A stretch of 64,000 bases of DNA, taken from JAJZNI01 sp035624785. GTDB taxonomy: Bacteria; Chloroflexota; Dormibacteria; Aeolococcales; Aeolococcaceae. The notes beneath the pieces were generated by a model. The model was given only the letters and a program-made list of their open reading frames with translations. It made no database searches and was not told the DNA's origin. The stretch lies in the NCBI GenBank assembly GCA_035624785.1, contig DASPQV010000049.1, positions 1 through 64,000 on the forward strand, in the 5' to 3' direction. Shown one piece after another: positions 32,099 to 40,174 of this stretch; the stretch's first letter is position 1; each line of letters opens with the position of its first letter. The position numbers and the translations under genes were made by a program.

Positions 32099-34426
32099 AT
32101 GCAGAGGATGGGCGCGCGATCCGGCTCGACAGCGGTGGGGCAGGCTCGCCCCACCCCGGTCACGGAGCCGGGGATCGGCGCCGGCCACCTGCGGCTGGCG
32201 ATCACCGGCATGAGCTGCGCGGCCTGCGTCCGCCGCGTGGAGCGGGCGCTCTCCGGGGTCGACGGGGTTGGCTCGGCCAGCGTCAACCTGGCGACCGAGA
32301 CCGCCGAGGTGACCGTCACCGCACCGGTGCCGGCCAGCCGGCTGGTCTCGGCGGTGGCCGGTGCCGGCTACGCCGCCGAGCTGATCCCTGAAGCGCGGAC
32401 GGTGGGCGAGCAGGCCGTGGAGCGCCGGGTCCGCCGGCGCGCCGAGGTGTCGGCTCGGGTCAGCAGGCTGGCGGCGGGGGCGGCTCTCAGCACCGCCGTC
32501 CTGGTGCTTGGCTACGGCTTCAGCGGATCACCATGGTCCCCCTGGGCCCAGCTGGGTCTCGCCCTCCCGGTGTGGCTGTGGGTCGGCGCCGGCTTCCACC
32601 GCGGGGCGCTGTCGGCGGCCCGGCACGGCGCCGCCACCATGGACACCCTGGTCTCGCTCGGGTCGAGCGTTGCCTTCCTCTACTCGGCGGTGGCCACTCT
32701 CGCCCTGCCCGGGCGCAGCCTCTATTTCGACGTCGCCTGCCTGGTGGTCACGCTGATCAGCATCGGCAAGCTGATGGAGCTGGTGGCGCGCGGTCGAGCC
32801 AGCGAGGCCATCGAGTCGCTCGCCGAGCTCCAGCCGCGGGTGGCTCACCTGCTGGCCCGGGGGGCCTCCGCGGAGCGCTGGGCGGGCACCGCGCCGGTCG
32901 ACGTGCCGGTCGAATCGCTCCGGATCGGTGACGTGGTCCAGGTCCGCCCGGGGGAGCGGATCCCCAGCGACGGGGTGGTCCTGGCCGGCCGCGGTGCCGT
33001 CGATGAATCGATGCTCACCGGCGAGAGCCTGCCGGTCTCCAGGGGCCCCGGCGCCCAGGTGGTCGGTGCCACCGTCAATGCCCAGGTGGCGCTGGTGGTG
33101 CGGGTCGCCAAGGTCGGCGCCGAGACGGTGCTCGCCCAGGTCATGGCCCTGGTCGACCGGGCGCAGCGGGAGAAGGCGCCGATGCAACGGCTGGCCGACC
33201 GGGTCTCCGGCGTGTTCGTGCCGGTCATCGTGGTGCTCGCCGTGGCGACCTTCGCCGGCTGGATGCTGGCCGGCCGGGACCCGGTGGCGGCCATCTCTCC
33301 GGCGGTGGCCGTGCTGGTGGTGGCCTGCCCCTGCGCGCTCGGCCTCGCCACCCCCGTCGCGGTCATGGTGGGGAGCGGCCGGGGAGCGGAGATGGGTCTG
33401 CTGATCCGGGGTGGAGATGCCCTGGAGAGGGTTCGCACCCTCCGCGTCGTGGTCCTCGACAAGACCGGCACCCTGACCGTCGGCCAGCCCGCGGTCGTGG
33501 AGGTCGTCCCGGTGGGGTCGAGTGACGGACGCCGGGCCCTGAGGCTGGCCGCCGCAGTCGAGCAGGCGTCCGAGCATCCCCTGGCCCGGGCCGTCGTGGA
33601 CGCGGTGCCCGCGGAGAGCCGTCTGGCTCCCGCCAGCGAGATGGAGGCGGTGCCCGGCGGTGGCGTCCGCGGCCGGGTCGGTGCCCTCGAGGTCAGCGTC
33701 GGCTCCCTGTCGTGGCTTCGGGAGAGCGGCGTGGACCTGGGCGATGCCGAGAGCAGCGCGGCGACGGCGGCGTTCGGGGGACGCACCCCGTTCGCGGTCG
33801 CGGTCGGGGGCCGGCTCGAGGCGGTGATCCTGGTGGCCGATCCCCTCCGCCCGGGGAGCGGCGCCGGTGTCGAGCGCCTCCGGGCCCTGGGCCTGGAGGT
33901 CGTCCTGGCCACCGGTGACCTGCCCGGCACGGCCACCGCGATCGCCCGCCAGGTCGGCATCGCCGACGTCCGGGCTCAGCTGCGGCCCGCCGACAAGATG
34001 GCCCTGATCGGCGAGCTGCGATCCCAGCGCGGGCCGGTGGGCATGGTCGGCGACGGCATCAACGACGCCCCTGCCCTGGCGCTGGCCGACGTCGGCATCG
34101 CCATGGCCAGCGGGACCGGCGTCGCCATGGCGGCCGCGGACATCACCCTGGTCCACGGCGACGTCGAGGCGGTGAGCCGCGCCATCAGCCTCTCCCGAGC
34201 CACCCTCAGGACCATCCGCGAGAATCTCGCCTGGGCATTCGGCTACAACCTGGTCCTGGTGCCGCTCGCTGCGATCGGCATCCTGCCTCCGGTGGCCGCC
34301 GCCCTGGCGATGGCGCTCAGCTCGGTGAGCGTCGTCCTCAACGCCCTGCGGCTGCGCCGTTTCGGCCGGGGCGCGCCGGCCCCACCCCGAGCGGCCCGGC
34401 CCATCCCGGATCCCAGCTCCGCATGA
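32099..34426 (+). CDS. copA: Copper-exporting P1B-type ATPase
   Basis: The 775-residue membrane pump exports Cu(I). Domains in order: one heavy-metal-associated domain (about 35-100, GMSCAACVRRVE), membrane helices, an actuator (MLTGESLPV), the transmembrane metal motif VVACPCALGLATPVAVM, the phosphorylation site VVLDKTGTLTVG and the ATP-binding hinge MVGDGINDAPALALADVG. The C-terminal helices carry YNLVLVPLAA and MALSSVSVVLNALRL, typical of CopA. The start codon directly follows the presumed CsoR operator, so the transcript may be leaderless or translation may begin at the in-frame ATG 32108. First gene of copA-copZ-csoR. Confidence 0.92.
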   Translation: MQRMGARSGSTAVGQARPTPVTEPGIGAGHLRLAITGMSCAACVRRVERALSGVDGVGSASVNLATETAEVTVTAPVPASRLVSAVAGAGYAAELIPEARTVGEQAVERRVRRRAEVSARVSRLAAGAALSTAVLVLGYGFSGSPWSPWAQLGLALPVWLWVGAGFHRGALSAARHGAATMDTLVSLGSSVAFLYSAVATLALPGRSLYFDVACLVVTLISIGKLMELVARGRASEAIESLAELQPRVAHLLARGASAERWAGTAPVDVPVESLRIGDVVQVRPGERIPSDGVVLAGRGAVDESMLTGESLPVSRGPGAQVVGATVNAQVALVVRVAKVGAETVLAQVMALVDRAQREKAPMQRLADRVSGVFVPVIVVLAVATFAGWMLAGRDPVAAISPAVAVLVVACPCALGLATPVAVMVGSGRGAEMGLLIRGGDALERVRTLRVVVLDKTGTLTVGQPAVVEVVPVGSSDGRRALRLAAAVEQASEHPLARAVVDAVPAESRLAPASEMEAVPGGGVRGRVGALEVSVGSLSWLRESGVDLGDAESSAATAAFGGRTPFAVAVGGRLEAVILVADPLRPGSGAGVERLRALGLEVVLATGDLPGTATAIARQVGIADVRAQLRPADKMALIGELRSQRGPVGMVGDGINDAPALALADVGIAMASGTGVAMAAADITLVHGDVEAVSRAISLSRATLRTIRENLAWAFGYNLVLVPLAAIGILPPVAAALAMALSSVSVVLNALRLRRFGRGAPAPPRAARPIPDPSSA

Positions 34427-34436
34427 GGAGACATCG

Positions 34437-34646
34437 ATGCCAGAGATAACGCTGCTGGCCCCCGACATCAGCTGCGAGCACTGCAAGCGGACCATCGAGA
34501 CGGAGATGGGCACCCTGGCCGGTGTCGCCGCGGTGGACGTCGACCCGCCCGGCCGGACGGTGAGGGTCACCTACGATGAGGCGCGGGTCACGGAGAGTGC
34601 CATCCGAGCCCGCCTCGACCAGATCGGCTACCCGGCGGCACGCTGA
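34437..34646 (+). CDS. copZ: Copper chaperone, CopZ-type heavy-metal-associated protein
   Basis: The 69-residue product is a single ferredoxin-like metal-binding domain. Its Cu(I) site is the CxxC in DISCEHCKRTIE. The tail (RARLDQIGYPAAR) completes the fold at the normal family length. ATGAGGAG lies just upstream of the ATG, and the gene begins ten bases after copA. It delivers Cu(I) to CopA and probably also to CsoR. Confidence 0.9.
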   Translation: MPEITLLAPDISCEHCKRTIETEMGTLAGVAAVDVDPPGRTVRVTYDEARVTESAIRARLDQIGYPAAR

Positions 34647-34655
34647 GGCGATGGC

Positions 34656-34934
34656 ATGAGTGCACCCGGCTACTCCCAGGACAAGGCCTCGCTCCAGGCT
34701 CGGCTGGCCCGCATCGAGGGCCAGGTGCGCGGTCTTCGGCGGATGCTCGACGAGGAGCGCTACTGCATCGACGTGCTCACCCAGGTGACCGCGGTCAAGG
34801 CCGCCCTGGACCGGGTCGCTCTGGCCCTGCTCCACGACCATGTCAGCCACTGCGTGGTGGACGCCGTGCGTGAGGGCGGCGGCGACGAGAAGGTGAGCGA
34901 GCTGACCGCCGCCATCGGCCGCTACGTGAGCTGA
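34656..34934 (+). CDS. csoR: Copper-sensing repressor, CsoR family
   Basis: The 92-residue all-helical repressor releases DNA on Cu(I) binding. The three Cu(I) ligands of copper-sensing members are present: Cys in ERYCIDVLTQ, and His and Cys in LHDHVSHCVVDAV (HxxxC). The conserved RIEGQVRGLRRML helix is also present. This pattern separates it from the RcnR and FrmR branches. It is the third gene of the operon, and a dyad in front of copA is its likely operator. Confidence 0.9.
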   Translation: MSAPGYSQDKASLQARLARIEGQVRGLRRMLDEERYCIDVLTQVTAVKAALDRVALALLHDHVSHCVVDAVREGGGDEKVSELTAAIGRYVS

Positions 34935-34948
34935 CGGGGCGGCACCGG

Positions 34949-35566
34949 GTGAGCGGCTCCGGGCCCGCCGGCCCCGAGGTCATGGAGCTGCTCGATTGGC
35001 GCCGGCGCATCCGCGACCTGTACGCGGCGGTGCGGGCTGAGACTGATCCGCGGCGGGCATTCCGGCTCTGGTGCGAAACCCGCCGCGAGCTGTTCGGGTC
35101 GCATCCCCAGTCGCCCCTCCCGGAGGATCGGCGCAGCGCGATCCCCCGCTACTACCCCTACGACCCGGCGCTGCGGACCACCGCCCGGGTCTCGCCCGCG
35201 TCACCGGTGGAGATCGCGCTGCCCGGGAGCGGAGGCCAGGGCTTCCCGGCGCGGCGCTTCGGTGTCGCCGGCTTCGAGCTGCTGGGTCAGGCCTGCGAGC
35301 TCAGCCTCTTCTGGCTGCTCGACTACGCAGGAGGGCTCCTGGTGGCGTTCCGCGACGCCACCACGGGAACCGAGACCTACGGGGGCGGACGCTACCTGCT
35401 GGACACCGCCAAGGGAGCGGACCTGGGCGGCGGCATGGAAGCGCTGCGCCTCGATTTCAACCTTGCCTACCAGCCGAGCTGCGCCTACGACCCACACTGG
35501 AGTTGCCCGCTGCCCCCGCCCGGCAGCACCCTGCCGCTGGCGATCCGGGCCGGGGAGCGGCTCTGA
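34949..35566 (+). CDS. DUF1684 protein
   Basis: The 205-residue product matches the DUF1684 family of unknown function. Its signatures are WRRRIRDLYAAVRAE at the N-terminus, LFWLLDYAGGLLVAFRDATT, ETYGGGRYLLDTAKGA, and the C-terminal LRLDFNLAYQPSCAYDPHWS followed by CPLPPPGSTLPLAIRAGE. The CAYxPxxxCPLPP stretch is highly conserved in the family and may bind a ligand. It starts 15 bases after csoR and could be read through from the copper operon, but no functional link is known. Confidence 0.85.
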   Translation: MSGSGPAGPEVMELLDWRRRIRDLYAAVRAETDPRRAFRLWCETRRELFGSHPQSPLPEDRRSAIPRYYPYDPALRTTARVSPASPVEIALPGSGGQGFPARRFGVAGFELLGQACELSLFWLLDYAGGLLVAFRDATTGTETYGGGRYLLDTAKGADLGGGMEALRLDFNLAYQPSCAYDPHWSCPLPPPGSTLPLAIRAGERL

Positions 35567-35573
35567 GCCCGGG

Positions 35574-36842
35574 TCAGCCTGCGCCGGCCAGCACCCCGGG
35601 CTGGGTCTTGGCGGGTGGGACGCCGCCCTTCGCCGGGGTCGCCGCGGGATCCTTGAGGCGGGCGATCAGCGCGGCGTTGATCACCAGCAGCAGCACGCTG
35701 AGGAGCAGGGGGAGGGTGAATGTCCCGCCCACCTTCAGTGCCTCCATCAGGTAGACGATGGCCACCGAGCACTGGCCGACCAGCTGGAGCAGGCCCTGGG
35801 AGGTGCCCTCGGGGGTCGGCTGGGTGACCTCTGCCACGTACTCCATCCCGATCGGCCCCACGCAGATCAGGAAGAAGCCGAACTCGAACGCGGCGACGTA
35901 GAGCAGCCACGCCATGGACTCGGGGGCGAAGGTCATGCCCAGGAGGCCGGGGATGGCGAGCACGAAGCCGATCAGCATGTAGCGCACCCGGCGCCGGCTG
36001 CGATCGGAGAGCGCCGCCATGGTGACGCTGCCCACCACCCCTCCCAGGAGCACCAGCGCGCCGGCCAGGCCGGCCTCGTCCGACGAGAACTTCCGCGGGC
36101 TCAGGATGTCGTCGATCCAGGTGAGCACGCCGTTGAAGATGCCCATGCCCAGGAACCAGACCAGCATGTAGACGAGGAAGGGCCGCACCCGCACGGCGTG
36201 GCGCAGACCGTCGAGCATCAGGGCCCGCACCTCCATCTCGGGTGCGCAGGGCGGGGTCCGGGGATGCTCCCGGGCCACGGCCACGAAGACCACCGCGGAG
36301 AGCATGGCCACCGCGCCGTAGACGAGCTGGACCGTCCCGATCGAGCCGGGGCTGGAGACCAGCGCCGGGGTCAGCGCCTCGCCCAGGCCGATGCCCACCA
36401 GCATGGCCAGGGTGATCAGCGCGACCCCGGTGGCCCGCTCGGTCGGCGCCATCCAGTTGGCCGGGAACTTGGTCCAGGCGTTGAGCAGGAAGGGCTGGGC
36501 GATCGCGATCCCCACGGTGGCGGCGACCGCGCCCCCGTAGCTGGGTCCGGCCAGACCGCGGGCGATCCCGCACACCCCCATCAGCATCGCGCCGGCCCCG
36601 ACCGCGAAGTGGAAGCCCTTGGTGTCGATGAGCCACGCCGCCGGGAGGGAGAAGGGGATGAACAGGATCATGAAGAGCATCGCGAGCAGCCCGACCTGGA
36701 GGTCGGAGGCGTGGAAGTACGTGCCCGCCTGGCTGCTGACCGAGGCGTAGCTGATCCAGAGCACCTGGATGGTCAGGTTCACGAACATGAAGGCGCCCAG
36801 GACCGCCCAGCGATACCCGTAGACCCGGTAGCTCCGATCCAT
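35574..36842 (-). CDS. Major facilitator superfamily transporter (FLVCR/DIRC2-like)
   Basis: The 422-residue product has twelve predicted membrane helices. The N-terminal YGYRWAVLGAFMFVNLTIQV with VLWISYASVS after it, LLAMLFMILFIPFSLPAAWL, and the inter-domain SDRSRRRVRYMLIG loop fit the FLVCR-like MFS branch, whose bacterial substrates are largely unknown. GGGAGAG precedes the ATG at 36842. It is transcribed divergently from a RuBisCO-like protein gene, with an inverted repeat in the shared promoter region. This suggests, without proving, that it imports the substrate of that enzyme. Confidence 0.8.
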   Translation of the reverse strand: MDRSYRVYGYRWAVLGAFMFVNLTIQVLWISYASVSSQAGTYFHASDLQVGLLAMLFMILFIPFSLPAAWLIDTKGFHFAVGAGAMLMGVCGIARGLAGPSYGGAVAATVGIAIAQPFLLNAWTKFPANWMAPTERATGVALITLAMLVGIGLGEALTPALVSSPGSIGTVQLVYGAVAMLSAVVFVAVAREHPRTPPCAPEMEVRALMLDGLRHAVRVRPFLVYMLVWFLGMGIFNGVLTWIDDILSPRKFSSDEAGLAGALVLLGGVVGSVTMAALSDRSRRRVRYMLIGFVLAIPGLLGMTFAPESMAWLLYVAAFEFGFFLICVGPIGMEYVAEVTQPTPEGTSQGLLQLVGQCSVAIVYLMEALKVGGTFTLPLLLSVLLLVINAALIARLKDPAATPAKGGVPPAKTQPGVLAGAG

Positions 36843-36874
36843 CTCACTCTCCCGCTGCAATGGCTCGGAGTGTG

Positions 36875-36920
36875 GCCAGGCTTTCAGCCTGCGCCAAGGG
36901 TCCTTCGGCCCAAGCCTGGC
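36875..36920. promoter_or_regulatory. Inverted repeat in the MFS/RuBisCO-like divergent promoter
   Basis: GCCAGGCTT (36875-36883) and AAGCCTGGC (36912-36920) are perfect 9-bp inverted repeats with a 28-base centre that contains a small GGGTCCTTCGGCCC hairpin. Located between divergent genes, it could be a regulator-binding dyad or a structured leader. No regulator gene is adjacent. Confidence 0.45.
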
Positions 36921-37010
36921 AATGCCCTCGCCTCTGGTCCGGCTGGAGCGGTGGGACCCATGCTGCGGTCGACCGGGCGGTGCTCGCCCGGCGGCATGCC
37001 GAGGGTGGTC

Positions 37011-38324
37011 ATGGACGACCTCAAGTTGCTTTCCCAGCCCGTGGCTCTGCCTGAGGGTGTCGACCCCGACGAGTACGTCGTGGGCACGTACCTCATCTCG
37101 TTCCCGGCGGCCATCCCGGTCCCCAAGCTGGCCCCGGCGCTGGCCATCGAGCAGAGCACCGGCACCTGGGTGCCGGTCCCCGGCGAGACCCCGGAGGTCA
37201 GGGTCAAGCACATCGCCAAGGTGATCGGGGTCTACGAGGTCCCCGATGCCGAGTTCCCCGAGCCGTACATTGCCGAGGGGAGCCGCGAGTACATCGTCCA
37301 GGTGGCCTTCCCCGAGGTGAACTTCGGGCCCCAGATACCGATGCTCCTGACCACCGTGGTGGGCAACATCTCGATGGGCGGCCGGGTCAAGCTGGTCGAC
37401 CTCCGCCTGCCCGAGCGGTACGTGGCCGGCTTCGGCGGTCCCAGGTTCGGGATCGAGGGGGTCCGCAAGCTGCTCGGGGTGAGCGGCCGGCCGCTGCTCA
37501 ACAACATGATCAAGCCCTGCACCGGCTACCCGGTGGAGGCGGGCGTCGCCCTCTTCTACCAGGCCGCGCTCGGTGGCTGCGACATCATCAAGGACGACGA
37601 GCTGCTCGCCGACGCCTCCTTCAACTCGGTGACCGACCGGGTGACCCGCTACATGGAGATGGAGCGGCGGGCCTTCGAGGAGACCGGGGAGCACACCCTC
37701 TACACGGTGAACGTCACCGACTCGGTGCCCAAGGTGTTCGACAACGCGCACCACGCGATCGAGGCCGGGGCCAACGCCATCATGGTCAACTACCTGGCGG
37801 TCGGACTCCCCGTGCTCCAGGCCCTCGCCGAGGACAGCACCATCAACGTCCCGGTCCTGGCCCACATGGACGTGGCCGGAGCCCTGTACATGTCACCCTG
37901 GCACGGGATCAGCTCGCACCTGGTGCTCGGCAAGTTCCCGCGGCTGGCCGGCGCCGACGTGGTGGTGGTCCCGGCTCCCTACGGCAAGGCGCCGGTGCTT
38001 CCCGAGAGGTTCCAGAACGTCGTCAAGAACCTGGTGTTCCCCTTCTACGGCAAGCGCCCGACCTTCCCCATGCCCTCCGGCGGGATCACCCCGTCGATGG
38101 TTCCCAAGATCATCGGCGACCTGGGCTGCGACATCGTGATCGGGTCGGGTGGTGGCATTCATGCGCACCCTCAGGGCCCGGCGGCGGGGGCGAGAGCGTT
38201 CCGCCAGGCCATCGACGCCGCGGTCGGCGGGGTCTCGCTGCAGGACGCCGCCAAGGAGCACCCCGAGCTGGCGGCCTCGCTGGAGCGCTGGGTCGACCCG
38301 TTCAGCAAGGGGATCGGGCTGTAG
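37011..38324 (+). CDS. RuBisCO-like protein (form IV)
   Basis: The 437-residue product has the RuBisCO large-subunit fold. The metal and carbamate cluster is intact: Lys194, Asp196 and Glu197 in CDIIKDDELLAD. Lys168 in NNMIKPCTGYP matches the catalytic lysine of KPK, but the second lysine is Cys170. STGTWVPVPGE and VVGNISMGG correspond to the TW and N sites of the N-domain. Loop 6 reads VVVPAPYGKAPVL, not the GKLEG of carboxylases, and GGGIHAHPQGPAAGARAF forms the phosphate end. This excludes true carboxylase function and places it among enolase/isomerase/decarboxylase-type RLPs. GAGG precedes the ATG. No methionine-salvage genes are near. Confidence 0.85.
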   Translation: MDDLKLLSQPVALPEGVDPDEYVVGTYLISFPAAIPVPKLAPALAIEQSTGTWVPVPGETPEVRVKHIAKVIGVYEVPDAEFPEPYIAEGSREYIVQVAFPEVNFGPQIPMLLTTVVGNISMGGRVKLVDLRLPERYVAGFGGPRFGIEGVRKLLGVSGRPLLNNMIKPCTGYPVEAGVALFYQAALGGCDIIKDDELLADASFNSVTDRVTRYMEMERRAFEETGEHTLYTVNVTDSVPKVFDNAHHAIEAGANAIMVNYLAVGLPVLQALAEDSTINVPVLAHMDVAGALYMSPWHGISSHLVLGKFPRLAGADVVVVPAPYGKAPVLPERFQNVVKNLVFPFYGKRPTFPMPSGGITPSMVPKIIGDLGCDIVIGSGGGIHAHPQGPAAGARAFRQAIDAAVGGVSLQDAAKEHPELAASLERWVDPFSKGIGL

Positions 38325-38337
38325 CCGCCTGACCCCG

Positions 38338-38369
38338 GGCCCGGTCACCGCGATCACGGTGGCCGGGCC
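38338..38369. terminator. Hairpin after the RuBisCO-like gene
   Basis: GGCCCGG, one mismatch, CACCG (38338-38350) pairs with CGGTG, one mismatch, CCGGGCC (38357-38369) around a six-base loop. It starts 13 bp after the stop codon. No T-run follows. Confidence 0.5.
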
Positions 38370-38501
38370 GGCTCCGCTGCACCTCGACTTCCGGCTCCCC
38401 AGGTATCGGGGCGGATCGAGCCGGCGCTGCCGGGTGTCCACGCCACGCTGACCGGCCGCCGAGCGAGCTCAGGACAGCCTTCCCGGCGCTGAGCGACAAA
38501 G

Positions 38502-38574
38502 TGCCGAGGGCCAGAATCGAACTGGCGACACCGGGTTTTTCAGACCCGTGCTCTACCAACTGAGCTACCTCGGC
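38502..38574 (-). tRNA. tRNA-Phe (GAA)
   Basis: The minus strand folds as a complete 73-base tRNA: acceptor GCCGAGG/CCTCGGC, D-arm GCTCAGTTGGTAGAGC, anticodon stem CGGGT/ACCCG with loop CTGAAAA (anticodon GAA), T-arm GCCAG TTCGATT CTGGC, discriminator A. CCA is not encoded. It lies between the RuBisCO-like gene (plus) and a minus-strand GGDEF-like gene. There is no sign of an integrated element at its 3' end. Confidence 0.97.
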
Positions 38575-38616
38575 ACGCCGCCGGCAGAGTGTACTCGGAG
38601 CGGTGCTGGCGCCCTC

Positions 38617-39027
38617 TCAGCCTTCGGCGACCACGGTCGCGGGTGCGGCGCGCTCGGCTCTCGCCCTGGCCAGGGCGATGGCCGCCTCGGGATTGCCGTC
38701 CAGCGGCGCCACCCCGGCCCGGATCGTGGTCGCCAGGGAGATCCGCCGCATCAGGGTGAAGACCCGGTCGGCGACGACCCGGCCGGCCTCCAGCCCGCCC
38801 TCGGTGATCAGCAGCACGGAGGTGCCATCGGAACCGATGGTCACCGGCTCGTTGGCCCGAGCGTAGGCGATGATCAGCTGGGCGTAGCCGGCGCGGGCGC
38901 CGGGCGGGATCTCGTCGGCGACCATGAAGACCAGGCAGGCGCCCTCGCCGCCGGTGTCCCGAGCGGTGTGCAGGAACTCCGGCAGGGTCACCGACCAGGG
39001 CAGGTGGGAAAGGGCGGGATCCTGCAC
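38617..39027 (-). CDS. Degenerate GGDEF-like domain protein
   Basis: The 136-residue product reads like a diguanylate-cyclase fold without its active site. GSDGTSVLLITEGGLEAGRV occupies the place of the GGDEF strand, and TTIRAGVAPLDGNPEAAIAL with ARARAERA matches the SxGiA...A..ll..AD.Am...K end of GGDEF domains. The catalytic GGDEF itself is absent, so cyclic-di-GMP synthesis is unlikely; nucleotide binding or a structural role is possible. The GTG at 39027 has GGAG upstream. The gene follows the formyltransferase gene by 55 bases on the same strand. Confidence 0.55.
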   Translation of the reverse strand: MQDPALSHLPWSVTLPEFLHTARDTGGEGACLVFMVADEIPPGARAGYAQLIIAYARANEPVTIGSDGTSVLLITEGGLEAGRVVADRVFTLMRRISLATTIRAGVAPLDGNPEAAIALARARAERAAPATVVAEG

Positions 39028-39082
39028 GTCTCCGCCATGGTGACATGGTGATGAGCCAAACGGGACGGCTGCAGCAGCCTCG

Positions 39083-40108
39083 TCAGAGCTGCACCGGTGT
39101 CGCGGCCTCCTCCTCGCGATGCGGGCAGTTCTCGACGTCGTGGTGGCAGTGGCAGCTCGCCGATGTGCTGAGCAGGAGCAGGTCGCCGTCGGGGAAGGAG
39201 AGGTGGGGTGCCCGATCCGGGCCAGCCGCACCCCCGGCGCGGATGCGCGCCGCCAGGATGTAGGCGACCCGTCCCTCCAGCACGGTCCAGGCCGGCATGT
39301 TGGGTACGCCCGCCCTCACCATCCGCTCCGCGACCGCGGCGGACGGCGCCTCGTCGAGCCGGCGGTGGCCCACCGGCGGCCGGTAGCTGCCCGCCTTCAG
39401 GTCCGGCTGCACCCCGGGGGTGCCGGCGAGGAGGGTGGCGACAGCCTCGCCGAGGAGAGGAAGGCCAGCCCCCACCAGACGCCGTGTCAGGGTTCCCGAG
39501 GTGTCGAGCGGGTCGATGCGCACCTCGGCCTGGGCCAGGATCGGGCCGGCGTCGACCCGGGGAACCGCACGGTGCAGGGTGATGCCGCTGCGCGGCGCGC
39601 CCTCGGCGATCGCCCAGTACACCGGCTCGGGACCGCGGAGCTGGGGGAGCAGCGAGGGGTGCACGTTCATGAAGCCATGCCGGGGGATGCGCAGGGTCGG
39701 GGCATGGACTATCTGGTTGAAGCTGGCCATCACCGCGGCGTCGGGCCGGAGCGCGGTGATGTCGATGCGACTGTGCTCGTCATTGATCCGCCAGGTGCGG
39801 AGCAGGGGGACGCCGAGATGGTCGGCGATCCGGCTGAGCGCGTTGTCGGCGAGGATCGCCGGGTGGGCCCCCGGTGAGGTGACGATGCCGCACACCCTCA
39901 CGTCGAGGCGGAGCAGGCCGAGCAGGAAGGCCAGCGAGTAGTCGGATGGGAAGCCGACGAAGAGGAGCCGGGGCCCGGCACCGGTGTCGGCCCGGCGGGC
40001 GGGCGGGGCGGGAAGGTCCCGGTCCGGCGTGAAGCTGAAGCTGGAGCGAGACATGAGGGTCTCGCGAACCGCATCGAGGTAGGGGGAGATCGTTCCCACC
40101 GGAGCCAT
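39083..40108 (-). CDS. Formyltransferase-family protein with a Cys/His-rich C-terminal tail
   Basis: The product has up to 341 residues. The formyltransferase core holds the catalytic Asn/His/Asp arrangement of the Fmt/PurN/ArnA family: ASFNQIVHAP, FMNVHPSLLPQLRGPEPVYW and PRVDAGPILAQAEV. It is probably N10-formyl-tetrahydrofolate dependent, but the acceptor is unknown; Fmt identity is not supported by the C-terminus. The last 30 residues are unusual: STSASCHCHHDVENCPH, a cluster of three Cys and four His that could bind a metal. Start at ATG 40108 or ATG 40054; neither has a strong ribosome-binding site. Confidence 0.7.
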   Translation of the reverse strand: MAPVGTISPYLDAVRETLMSRSSFSFTPDRDLPAPPARRADTGAGPRLLFVGFPSDYSLAFLLGLLRLDVRVCGIVTSPGAHPAILADNALSRIADHLGVPLLRTWRINDEHSRIDITALRPDAAVMASFNQIVHAPTLRIPRHGFMNVHPSLLPQLRGPEPVYWAIAEGAPRSGITLHRAVPRVDAGPILAQAEVRIDPLDTSGTLTRRLVGAGLPLLGEAVATLLAGTPGVQPDLKAGSYRPPVGHRRLDEAPSAAVAERMVRAGVPNMPAWTVLEGRVAYILAARIRAGGAAGPDRAPHLSFPDGDLLLLSTSASCHCHHDVENCPHREEEAATPVQL

Positions 40109-40174
40109 CGTACCGGGCCGGGCGCGGTGCCCACCCGCCCCGGACTCCCGAGTCGGCAGCCGCGGCGGGCGGTC

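Noticed and set aside
32528..34570. A 680-codon open frame antisense to copA
   Set aside because: Mirror of the high-GC third codon position of copA; no start signal or motif.
35262..37010. Upstream extension of the RuBisCO-like reading frame
   Set aside because: This part is antisense to the MFS gene and lacks any homology; the protein starts at 37011, where GAGG precedes ATG.
37011..38324. True RuBisCO (carbon fixation)
   Set aside because: The second lysine of KPK is Cys and the GKLEG loop is replaced; no small subunit, phosphoribulokinase or carboxysome genes.
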